This document shows, one piece after another, positions 1 through 6,557 of a stretch of DNA of 11,957 bases. The stretch is from Rickettsiales bacterium (lineage in GTDB: Bacteria; Pseudomonadota; Alphaproteobacteria; Rickettsiales; UBA1997), in assembly GCA_031283795.1 (NCBI GenBank), contig JAITBB010000006.1, positions 1 to 11,957 of the forward strand, in the 5' to 3' direction. The stretch's first letter is position 1; each line of letters starts with the position of its first letter. The notes below the pieces were generated by a model. The model was given only the letters and a program-made list of their open reading frames with translations, did no database searches and was not told the origin of the DNA. The position numbers and the translations under genes are program-made.

Positions 1-1
1 A

Positions 2-727
2 GATAGGGTGCAGGGCTTTGCCTATCTGATGACAAAAAAAAACGAAGTGGTCACCGAATCAGCCAGGAGGAGACTCGAAATCATCGGCGCTATAGATAGC
101 CTTGGGGCTGGCTTTGTCATCTCCTCTGAAGACATGGAGATAAGGGGCGCCGGAAATATACTTGGTGAATCCCAGACGGGACACATGAGGGATGTGGGAA
201 TAGAGCTTTACAATAACATGCTAGAGGAATCCGTAGAGAATCATAGAAATATGAGCACCAATCCCGGCCCGGAACTAGACTCTGACTTCTATCCGGAGGT
301 AAAATTAGACGTACAGAGTATAATACCTCGTGACTATATAGATAATGTGAACATTAGAATAAAATTCTACAGAAAAATAGCAGCCATTAGAGATACCAGG
401 AACAGAAAAGAGGTCGAAGAAGAATTGGAAGGGGAGTGCGGAAACGCCATACCTGATAGTGTTCATAACCTTATGGATATCTCTATTCTCAGGACCAAGT
501 GCAAGCATCTGAACATACAAAAATTGGTCTCAAAGGGCAACGAAATCCTAGTGAGTTTCCATAAGAATGTGTTCAAGAATCCGGACAAACTGCTAGACTA
601 TGTGATCCGACGGAAAGATGGTGTAAAACTGTGCCAGGATAGTTTGCTTTTCTATCCTGAACCAGGTCTGCGTGTGATAGAAAATGCGAAAAGAGTGATT
701 GGCATTCTGGCTGAGCTGAGTTCCTAG
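2..727 (+). CDS. mfd: Transcription-repair coupling factor Mfd, C-terminal part (partial)
   Basis: Mfd is an ATP-dependent DNA translocase that removes RNA polymerase stalled at DNA lesions and recruits UvrA for nucleotide excision repair. Only the last 241 or so residues are here; the frame is open to the window edge and the first codons read D-R-V-Q-G-F-A-Y-L-M, the tail of helicase motif VI, so the gene begins upstream. Next comes the TRG (translocation in RecG) motif: RLEIIGAIDSLGAGF, then a stretch with EIRGAGNILG, QTGH and ELYNNMLEE (codons within about 80-235). The remainder, from about 275, matches the D7 autoinhibitory domain (ELDSDFYPEVKLD, IPRDYI, then a PDSVHNLM segment where family members have the DRFG..P..V.NLL pattern). 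The TAG stop lies only 15 bases before the leader of the next gene, and no T-tract terminator is visible between them. Identification is firm; the N-terminal UvrB-like and RNAP-binding domains cannot be assessed. Confidence 0.95.
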   Translation, partial: DRVQGFAYLMTKKNEVVTESARRRLEIIGAIDSLGAGFVISSEDMEIRGAGNILGESQTGHMRDVGIELYNNMLEESVENHRNMSTNPGPELDSDFYPEVKLDVQSIIPRDYIDNVNIRIKFYRKIAAIRDTRNRKEVEEELEGECGNAIPDSVHNLMDISILRTKCKHLNIQKLVSKGNEILVSFHKNVFKNPDKLLDYVIRRKDGVKLCQDSLLFYPEPGLRVIENAKRVIGILAELSS

Positions 728-742
728 TACTCTATTCTTTGG

Positions 743-819
743 TTATTTTGTGAAAACACTTGCAAGTTTCTCTCCAATGAGTTAGAATAGCACCAGCGAT
801 CAAAAATTTAAGTAAAATT
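743..819 (+). repeat. Conserved 77-bp leader, copy 1
   Basis: This segment precedes the first of two tandem paralogous genes and recurs at 2669-2745 before the second. Together with the following ATG, the two copies match at 73 of 80 positions without gaps; similarity drops sharply inside the coding sequence. It holds a promoter and a 10-bp palindrome, ACTTGCAAGT, at 758-767. Such conservation of a non-coding segment suggests a regulatory role, or a recent duplication or conversion of this part. Confidence 0.85.
760..788 (+). promoter_or_regulatory. Sigma70-like promoter of paralog 1
   Basis: A -35 box TTGCAA (760-765) is separated by exactly 17 bp from a -10 box TAGAAT (783-788; five of six consensus bases). 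Both boxes and the spacing recur before the second paralog, which is the main support. Transcription would start near 795, leaving a leader of about 25 nt before the ATG at 820. The -35 box lies inside the perfect palindrome ACTTGCAAGT (758-767), so a dimeric regulator could act there; that part is inference. Confidence 0.6.
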
Positions 820-2430
820 ATGCACGGTTCTGTCGATTTTGAAAATTTGGAGAGCTATTTTAGAGAAATAAGGAAAAGGGTAGACGTTTCCGAACGTTTT
901 TCCACGGTCCCATCAGGACTTGGTCTGCGGGAAGACGGGGATCCGCGCAGTGATAATCTAGGAAACATCTGCAATAACGTTATCGCCAATATGTCTGTAG
1001 ATAACAGTAATATGGAAAAATTCAGGAAACAGATCTTTGATTTTGTCTTCTCAACCGGAGAAGAGTCTTCTAGAAACATAGCTGATAGCGAGATAACCAT
1101 AGAAGCAAAATTCTTTGCCTGCGTGGCGAAGTATGCGGCTTTAAACCAGCTGTTTAAAAATAAAAATTTTGATTCTGATTTGAAGAGCGAGGTAGAACGG
1201 CTAGGTGAGTTTTTCAAGCAAAATGTGGCTCCCCAGTATAAGAGAGAGGACAAGAGGGAGTTGCTCGGAAAAGCGAGTTCATCCGCTGTTTTTAATACAC
1301 TGTTCCTGGCCATCCGGAGCGGAAATAGGTACAATTCGGACTTTATTGATACCATGTTTGACGCTGTACCGGAATTCGTACGCAACAGCGAGATAAATTT
1401 TCAGGGTACAGATATGATAAATCAGCTGGTTGCCCCTTCCAATCAGAAATACAACTTTAAGCTGGCAAAAAAATGTATATTGGAGAATCCAAAAAGTATA
1501 TATTCATATTGTGCCACCAATGACCATAAGTCCAAGATTAATGACAATTCCTCAGGATTTGGTAGGAATCTGTTCTATGATTTTGCAAAGGTAAGCGATG
1601 ATGGCGAAATAAGCTTCGACGAAACCAGGAGTGAATCAAGTCTCCTGTCCAACATTATAAGTATAATGTACGACGCCTCTACAACCGAAGATAATAGAAA
1701 ACAGGCCACTGAACTATTTTTTTCCGCACTAGATGCTCTAAATAGACTCATCGAAAGTGGTGAAGATCAGGAGGAAGTTTCGAGGGGTATAAACTACTAT
1801 TTGAATTGTAAAACCAGTATAAAAACTCAAGCAGTAGTAAATCTAAATAACTGTGAATTTATATCACCACTCGATGCGATAGTTAGAGAGATGAAAAAAG
1901 TGAAAAATGACTCTAAAGAGGCCGGGATTCTGAGTAAATCCCTAAACTTATTAACCTCCGAAAAAATTAGGTTAAAAACCATTGGGGAGCTCAAGGAAGA
2001 AAAGTGTAGGACAAAATTTGAGTCCAAACTGGAAGCCCTAGAGTTAGAATTGAAAAGCTTAGGTGATAGATTAGAAGAAAATAAAGAAAAATTGGATAAA
2101 ATCCCTCCCGTTAGAATAGCGAGGAGAATTCTCGATTTTTTTATAGGGATATTCGGAAAAATAATCGGAGTGAAATTTAATACGCCCACTAGAATAAGAC
2201 GGGAGGTTACGGATGAGATCAGGGAGGTTGAAGGTGAAATAAATAAGAATAGATCAAAGCACGAAAAATTTGAAAATTTACTCAGCGAGTTCCATGGAAA
2301 TTCTAGCGAAATAGATAAGGAGGGACATGCCAGAGGAGAAATAGAGAGAAACGCTAGGGAACTGTCTAAGTCACTCAAAAACACCTCCTCGACTAAGAAG
2401 TTAGCACCTCACCACCACCATACGAAATGA
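820..2430 (+). CDS. Hypothetical helical/coiled-coil protein, tandem paralog 1 (536 aa)
   Basis: I do not recognise the family. The product has no signal peptide and no clear enzyme motif. Residues about 60-400 look mainly helical, with conserved blocks shared with the next gene: FVFSTGEES, KFFACVAKY, FKNKNFDSDL, FNTLFLAIRSGNR, KQATELF and CEFISPLDAIV. Residues about 399-427 form a charged heptad-like coil (KFESKLEALELELKSLGDRL and onward). A short hydrophobic or amphipathic stretch follows at about 433-451 (ILDFFIGIFGKIIGV), then a second coil at about 459-500 and a tail ending in A-P-H-H-H-H-T-K. The coil-hydrophobic-coil layout could be a membrane-associating hairpin. The ATG at 820 lies about 25 nt after the predicted transcription start but has no strong Shine-Dalgarno sequence. 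Possible roles include a secreted effector or a structural protein; neither is shown by the sequence. Confidence 0.8.
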   Translation: MHGSVDFENLESYFREIRKRVDVSERFSTVPSGLGLREDGDPRSDNLGNICNNVIANMSVDNSNMEKFRKQIFDFVFSTGEESSRNIADSEITIEAKFFACVAKYAALNQLFKNKNFDSDLKSEVERLGEFFKQNVAPQYKREDKRELLGKASSSAVFNTLFLAIRSGNRYNSDFIDTMFDAVPEFVRNSEINFQGTDMINQLVAPSNQKYNFKLAKKCILENPKSIYSYCATNDHKSKINDNSSGFGRNLFYDFAKVSDDGEISFDETRSESSLLSNIISIMYDASTTEDNRKQATELFFSALDALNRLIESGEDQEEVSRGINYYLNCKTSIKTQAVVNLNNCEFISPLDAIVREMKKVKNDSKEAGILSKSLNLLTSEKIRLKTIGELKEEKCRTKFESKLEALELELKSLGDRLEENKEKLDKIPPVRIARRILDFFIGIFGKIIGVKFNTPTRIRREVTDEIREVEGEINKNRSKHEKFENLLSEFHGNSSEIDKEGHARGEIERNARELSKSLKNTSSTKKLAPHHHHTK

Positions 2431-2668
2431 TCCTAGAGGATGCCATAGCTGCGAGGTCAGTTCGAATTCATCCGCCTGAGGGGGATTCTTACTAGAAAAT
2501 ATAAATGCTTTTGTTCTATGAGATATAGACTGGCCAGACTAGAGAGAAGACAAAAATTGGGCTACACTGAACGGGTAAATGTCATTGTTGCACCGGGAGT
2601 CTTTACAGAAAAATGAAAGAGAAATTGGCAGAGGTGGCCTAGAACTGCTACAGGTGGTGGATAGAGCT
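2431..2668. other. Intergenic segment between the two paralogs
   Basis: This 238-bp spacer holds no credible gene. I see no T-tract terminator and no clear similarity to the sequence after the second paralog. A TTCGAATTC stretch near 2460 resembles a tRNA T-loop, but no acceptor or anticodon arm fits around it. Confidence 0.5.
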
Positions 2669-2745
2669 TTATTTTGTGAAAACACTTGTAAGTTTATCTC
2701 CAGTGAGTTAGGATGGCGCCAACGATCAAAAATTTAAGTAAAATT
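2669..2745 (+). repeat. Conserved 77-bp leader, copy 2
   Basis: Second copy of the leader found at 743-819. Including the ATG there are only seven substitutions in 80 positions, and the last 26 bases up to and including the ATG are identical. The palindrome is ACTTGTAAGT here (2684-2693), with one arm base changed relative to copy 1. Confidence 0.85.
2686..2714 (+). promoter_or_regulatory. Sigma70-like promoter of paralog 2
   Basis: TTGTAA (2686-2691), a 17-bp spacer and TAGGAT (2709-2714) align exactly with the promoter before paralog 1. The -10 box overlaps the upstream in-frame ATG at 2713, so that ATG should be at or before the transcript's 5' end. This is why 2746 is preferred as the start of the following gene. 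Confidence 0.55.
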
Positions 2746-4323
2746 ATGTACAATTCCATCGATTTCAAAGATTTGAGAAGTTATTTGGAGGAGATAAGAA
2801 AAATTACAGATCTTTCCAATCCTCATCCTGTAGCGCCACGTAATATCAATTTACAGGAAGACGCTATGACGGCCATATACGATACGGCTAGACTTATTCT
2901 GCCTGGGATAAGTGAAAATATTGGTGCATTCAGGGAGCAGATCTTTAATTTCGTATTCTCAACCGGGGAAGATTCCTTTAAAAACATAGCTGATAATAGG
3001 ATAACCCCAGAAACAAAATTCTTTGCCTGTGTAATGAAATATGTGGTCTTAAACCGGCCGTTCAAAAATAAGAATTTTGATTCTGATCTGAGGACCGAGG
3101 TAGGGCGATTAGGTGATTTTTTCAAGAAAAACGTGGCCCCCCTGTACAAAAAAGAGGAGCAAGAAGAAGTGTTTAAAATAAAGGGCCGCTATGGTTTTTT
3201 CAACACACTGTTCATGGCCATTCGGTGTGGAAATAGGTTTGACTCAGACTTTACGGAGACTATGTTTGACACTGTACCAAGATTTGTACATGACAGCGAG
3301 GTACATTTTCAGGGCACAAATATGATACAGCAGCTGATTGCTCTTTCCAGTAAAAACCACGACTTTAAACTGGCGAAAAAATATATAGCAAAAAGCCCAG
3401 AGAATATATACTCATTCTGCAACACCAGGGGTGTTCATGTTGATCCCGAAAATATCGGAAAAATTGGTAAAAATTTGTTCAATGATTTTGCGATGGTAGG
3501 TAACAATGGCGAAATAAGATTTGATGAAGATAGAAGTGAGCTGAATTTTCTGTCTAATGTTATAAGCATGATGTATAATGGCACCGCATCTGAAGAGGAC
3601 AGAAAACAGGCCACTGAACTATTTCTTTTCACACTAGATATTCTAAATAAATTCATCGAAGAAAATAAGAACCGAGAGGATATTTTGAGTAATATAGGCT
3701 ATCATTTGAACTGTAAAATCAGTATAAGAACCGATAAAACAATGGAATTGAACTGCTGTGAATTTATATCACCACTCGATGCGATAGTTGGAGAGATAAA
3801 AAAAGTGAGAAGTGACTCCGGAGAGGCTAAGATTCTGAATATATCTCTGGAATTGTTAACCTCCAAAGAAATTGGGTTAAAACCCCTTGAGACACTCAGG
3901 ATAGAAAAGATTGGGACAGAGTTTGAGTCCAGACTGGAAATCCTAGATTCAGAATTGAAAAGCTTAGGTGATAGATTAAATGAAAATAAAGAAAAATTGA
4001 ATAAAATCTCTCACATTGGAATAGTGAGGAGAGTTGTCAATTTACCTATAGAGATAATCGGAAAAATAACCAGAGTGAAATTTAATACACCCACTAGAAT
4101 GAGACAGGAGGTTACGGATGAGATCAGAGAGGTTAAAAATGAAATAGACAAAAATGAATTAGAGCAGGAAACAATTAGAAATTCAAAGGAAAGAATCCTC
4201 AAGAATTTTGATGAAACCAACACAGGAAAACATGTTGTAGAGGAAATTGACAGGGATGCCAAGAATCTATCTCGGACGCTCAGTGGTACTTCTCTCCTGA
4301 CTAAGAGTTCACCGCACGGGTGA
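2746..4323 (+). CDS. Hypothetical helical/coiled-coil protein, tandem paralog 2 (525 aa)
   Basis: Paralog of the preceding gene; by eye more than half of residues are identical along the whole length with only small indels. The same blocks are present: FVFSTGEDS, KFFACVMKY, FKNKNFDSDL, FNTLFMAIRCGNR, KQATELF and CEFISPLDAIV. The two C-terminal coils remain (about 393-420 and 450-490), but the segment between them is more polar than in paralog 1 (VVNLPIEIIGKITRV), and the histidine tail is replaced by S-S-P-H-G. An in-frame ATG lies 33 bases upstream at 2713 and would give 536 residues. I chose 2746 because it matches the start of paralog 1, where the base triplet equivalent to 2713 is ATA, and because 2713 overlaps the -10 box. 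The function is unknown. Both copies are intact, so both are probably maintained by selection. Confidence 0.8.
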   Translation: MYNSIDFKDLRSYLEEIRKITDLSNPHPVAPRNINLQEDAMTAIYDTARLILPGISENIGAFREQIFNFVFSTGEDSFKNIADNRITPETKFFACVMKYVVLNRPFKNKNFDSDLRTEVGRLGDFFKKNVAPLYKKEEQEEVFKIKGRYGFFNTLFMAIRCGNRFDSDFTETMFDTVPRFVHDSEVHFQGTNMIQQLIALSSKNHDFKLAKKYIAKSPENIYSFCNTRGVHVDPENIGKIGKNLFNDFAMVGNNGEIRFDEDRSELNFLSNVISMMYNGTASEEDRKQATELFLFTLDILNKFIEENKNREDILSNIGYHLNCKISIRTDKTMELNCCEFISPLDAIVGEIKKVRSDSGEAKILNISLELLTSKEIGLKPLETLRIEKIGTEFESRLEILDSELKSLGDRLNENKEKLNKISHIGIVRRVVNLPIEIIGKITRVKFNTPTRMRQEVTDEIREVKNEIDKNELEQETIRNSKERILKNFDETNTGKHVVEEIDRDAKNLSRTLSGTSLLTKSSPHG

Positions 4324-4485
4324 AATAACCATGTCTCTGAAGCAAAATACCCTCGGACCAGATTCTGACACCACCACCAGTCTCTACTTACTCTCCGTCC
4401 CTCCGAAAGGGCCAATCACGAGGTCCATCACCTCCTCAGGGGCAGTCTGGGAAAACCGAGATGGGAAACTTCTAGTCCTTCCCTC
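4324..4485. other. Convergent intergenic segment
   Basis: The rightward paralog gene and the leftward MORN gene end here facing each other. A bidirectional terminator would be expected, but I see only short weak inverted repeats, such as GAGGT-CCATC-ACCTC around 4421-4435, without a T-tract. No gene is supported. Confidence 0.4.
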
Positions 4486-6315
4486 CTATTCCTCCCGCTT
4501 TTCGGTTCTGGCCGTAATTTTTTTATAGAATAACCTGTCGTTTAGATCACAGGCAAGTTTTTTCAGGGTCTTAGGGTACTTTCCGCTCCTATCATTGCAC
4601 ATGGATCTGATAATTTTTACCTCATTACCAGGTATTAGAGATGACACCACATTCCTCTCCAGCAGAACTTTCTGTTCAACCAGAATTCTCTGTGTCTTGC
4701 CCAAATTCAGATTCTCGAACATTTCCTGCAGTTTTAGCATGGTTCTGAGCTCAAATTCATTGAATCCATTCTGTGGGATATCTACGCCGTCCACTGCCAT
4801 AAGACCATATAGTTTAGTTTTTCCACTCGTAATTTCCGCAACAAGATCCGGGTTCGAAGCCGCCGTCAGAACCGCTGCAGTGGCGTGTACCAGACAGGAA
4901 TAGAGGGATTTCTGGATATTATGATTAAGAAATCCTCCGATTCTCTCATGGAGCTTACCAAAAAAATAGCTATAGTCTTCAATTCCATCATGCACTCTAA
5001 CTCTTTCACTGTCATAGATGTAGAATGGTTTGTTCCCTTTGGAATCCGGATCTCTACCCCCTGCCCTTTTTAGATCTACAATGGCGCCGGCTGCATGTGG
5101 TATCCCTAGACCTCCCACGACCATAGTTATATAATCATTCTTCACCCGACCAACTCTGGTTGTTCCTATGGATTCCGCAAGAAATCTTCTGATGCTATCA
5201 TAGGACTCTGCGGTCATGACATTTTCTCTGTTCCGGATTCCGACCGTCTGGAATCTTACTCTCTTCAGTTCCTCTATACCAGAAATATTTGCCAGAAGTA
5301 GAAGATAGGACTCATCGGGAGTCATCCTTACAATTCCGTCGTCTGTGTATAGTGCCAATGGAGTTCCAATACCTCCGTTTTTCTGTAGAAGATCGCCACC
5401 ATAGAGAATATCCTCGGCAAGATCTGTGGCATATGGTTTCAGCTCAGCAAAACTCTCAATGCCTCTAATAGCCCCTTCCCGTATAAGATCGTCTAGATCT
5501 GTTATTTCTCCCTCGTTGAGCAGATTGTTTATTTCTTCGTAGTAGATCACTAACGGTTTCTGATTGGCACCCTTGCTGACCAGAAAGTATGTGTGCTTAT
5601 CTGCGCGACCGGAACCTACAATGTAGGATGTTGTCTCAAGAACAGCTCTTTTTTCCCTCCTAGAATCGTTTTCTTTTTCCTCTTCCCCCAGATCTGAAAT
5701 CGATTCTCCATTGATATCGTATATGAGTGACATTTTACTTGTCTCTATCACACGATTCTCCATATAGTCGTAGCGCTCAAGGGAACCACCTCTGATATAT
5801 ATTCCCCTTCCATCACGTTCATCATCTTTCCAGGTCCCTATGTAAAGCCCAACGCTACCCGGTTCTATATAGACTCCCAGACCACTCATGGCGCCATCTT
5901 TCCAACAGCCCTCACGAATACTATCATCCGAATATGCACGCCTTCCCCAGCCATTCCTCACACCATTCGCCAACTCTCCCTCGTACCACCCATTGGTCAT
6001 GGGGATTCGGTTGACCCAGGCGCTAGCAGTTCTATTATTCTGTTTAGCACACAGCTCACTTCTACTGCCTCGTCTCCTGGTGTCGATCAAATTTGATTCC
6101 CCAAACGCCGTGCCCCTGACTATTGTTTTGGTCATAGCGGCATCAACCAGAATACGCCCTATTCTACTATCTTCCAAATACTCAAAATTTCTGTCTCCCT
6201 CCATCGGATTCTCTTCCCAGGCCTGGTTAGCATAAACTTTACCATAGAGCGCACCGAATACTCCGAGAATAGCAAAAGATACCAGGAATCCAGACTTATT
6301 ATTAGACACCTCCAT
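4486..6315 (-). CDS. Secreted MORN-repeat protein with C-terminal CE-clan-like cysteine protease region (609 aa)
   Basis: Residues 1-29 form a Sec signal peptide: a short polar start with one lysine, a hydrophobic core (FLVSFAILGVFGALYG) and a V-Y-A cleavage site before N30. Around residues 109-188 lie about three MORN repeats (GWYEGELANGVRNGWG, then EGCWKDGAMSGLGVY and GTWKDDERDGRGIY), a fold that often mediates lipid or protein binding. The C-terminal third shows H407 (GIPHAAGAIVDL), D435 (YIYDSE), Q468 and C474 (NIQKSLYSC). The His-Asp-Gln-Cys order and the six-residue Gln-Cys spacing match Ulp1-type CE-clan peptidases (in yeast Ulp1, H514, D531, Q574, C580). The usual glycine after the cysteine is leucine here, and the His-Asp gap is longer, so activity is uncertain. 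A TTG at 6381 could extend the frame but would precede the promoter-like elements; the ATG at 6315 gives a proper signal peptide. The protease assignment is inference; the MORN repeats and signal peptide are clear. Confidence 0.75.
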   Translation of the reverse strand: MEVSNNKSGFLVSFAILGVFGALYGKVYANQAWEENPMEGDRNFEYLEDSRIGRILVDAAMTKTIVRGTAFGESNLIDTRRRGSRSELCAKQNNRTASAWVNRIPMTNGWYEGELANGVRNGWGRRAYSDDSIREGCWKDGAMSGLGVYIEPGSVGLYIGTWKDDERDGRGIYIRGGSLERYDYMENRVIETSKMSLIYDINGESISDLGEEEKENDSRREKRAVLETTSYIVGSGRADKHTYFLVSKGANQKPLVIYYEEINNLLNEGEITDLDDLIREGAIRGIESFAELKPYATDLAEDILYGGDLLQKNGGIGTPLALYTDDGIVRMTPDESYLLLLANISGIEELKRVRFQTVGIRNRENVMTAESYDSIRRFLAESIGTTRVGRVKNDYITMVVGGLGIPHAAGAIVDLKRAGGRDPDSKGNKPFYIYDSERVRVHDGIEDYSYFFGKLHERIGGFLNHNIQKSLYSCLVHATAAVLTAASNPDLVAEITSGKTKLYGLMAVDGVDIPQNGFNEFELRTMLKLQEMFENLNLGKTQRILVEQKVLLERNVVSSLIPGNEVKIIRSMCNDRSGKYPKTLKKLACDLNDRLFYKKITARTEKREE

Positions 6316-6342
6316 ACTCCAAGTAACGTTAAACTTGGAGTA
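6315..6342 (-). promoter_or_regulatory. Perfect 10-bp inverted repeat at the MORN gene start codon
   Basis: TACTCCAAGT (6315-6324) and ACTTGGAGTA (6333-6342) are perfect inverted repeats around the 8-nt spacer AACGTTAA. Read on the gene's strand, the right arm ends on the A of the ATG and contains the only nearby GGAG. It could be a repressor operator next to the promoter, or an RNA hairpin that hides the ribosome-binding site and start codon. The repeat is certain; the role is inferred. Confidence 0.65.
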
Positions 6343-6343
6343 C

Positions 6344-6369
6344 AGTATAATTGTAGTTATTTTTGTCAA
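6344..6369 (-). promoter_or_regulatory. Possible promoter of the MORN gene
   Basis: On the minus strand a perfect -35 hexamer TTGACA (6364-6369) is followed by TATACT (6344-6349). The 14-bp spacing is short for sigma70, so either an activator helps or another -10 is used (TACTGT at 6342-6347 gives 16 bp but matches poorly). Transcription would begin inside or beside the inverted repeat at 6315-6342. Confidence 0.35.
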
Positions 6370-6502
6370 TAAATTTATCAAAAATCCGATAGAAATTCGT
6401 CACTATGCCACTAGACGATGGTATCCGGCGAAGACAGGGCCTAGTCAGCTCAAAAAAACCTATAGTTATGAAGATATACTAAATTCAACTGGCGCATACA
6501 CC

Positions 6503-6530
6503 TTGTAAATATAGGAAAAATCACTATATG
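6503..6530 (+). promoter_or_regulatory. Probable htpG promoter
   Basis: TTGTAA (6503-6508), a 16-bp spacer and TATATG (6525-6530) form a sigma70-like promoter about 28 bp before the htpG start. The bases CCTTGTAA slightly resemble the CTTGAA -35 box of heat-shock sigma factors, but no matching CCCCAT-type -10 box follows, so sigma32 control is not supported by sequence. No CIRCE element is present. Confidence 0.5.
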
Positions 6531-6534
6531 GTAG

Positions 6535-6550
6535 CCAATTGACAAATTGG
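6535..6550 (+). promoter_or_regulatory. 6-bp hairpin in the htpG leader
   Basis: CCAATT and AATTGG pair perfectly around the four-base loop GACA, at the expected transcript start and 7 nt before the ATG. The 3' arm contains the TTGG of the only Shine-Dalgarno-like sequence (TTGGAA), so folding could limit translation at low temperature. That role is speculative; the AT-rich stem is weak. Confidence 0.35.
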
Positions 6551-6557
6551 AATCCTA

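Noticed and set aside
855..2384. Minus-strand frames of 176 and 185 codons opposite paralog 1
   Set aside because: Paralog 2 does not keep matching full-length antisense frames, and the conserved protein blocks are all in the plus frame.
2450..2500. TTCGAATTC resembling a tRNA T-loop between the paralogs
   Set aside because: No matching acceptor, D or anticodon arms can be drawn upstream.
4400..4435. Short inverted repeats as a bidirectional terminator
   Set aside because: Stems are only 4-5 bp and no T-tract follows on either strand.
4331..5073. Short plus-strand frames across the convergent region and MORN gene
   Set aside because: They mostly mirror the MORN gene, and show no ribosome-binding site or recognisable domain.
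6316..6381. TTG at 6381 as the start of the MORN gene
   Set aside because: It would place a second hydrophobic stretch before a complete signal peptide and translate through the promoter-like TTGACA and the inverted repeat.
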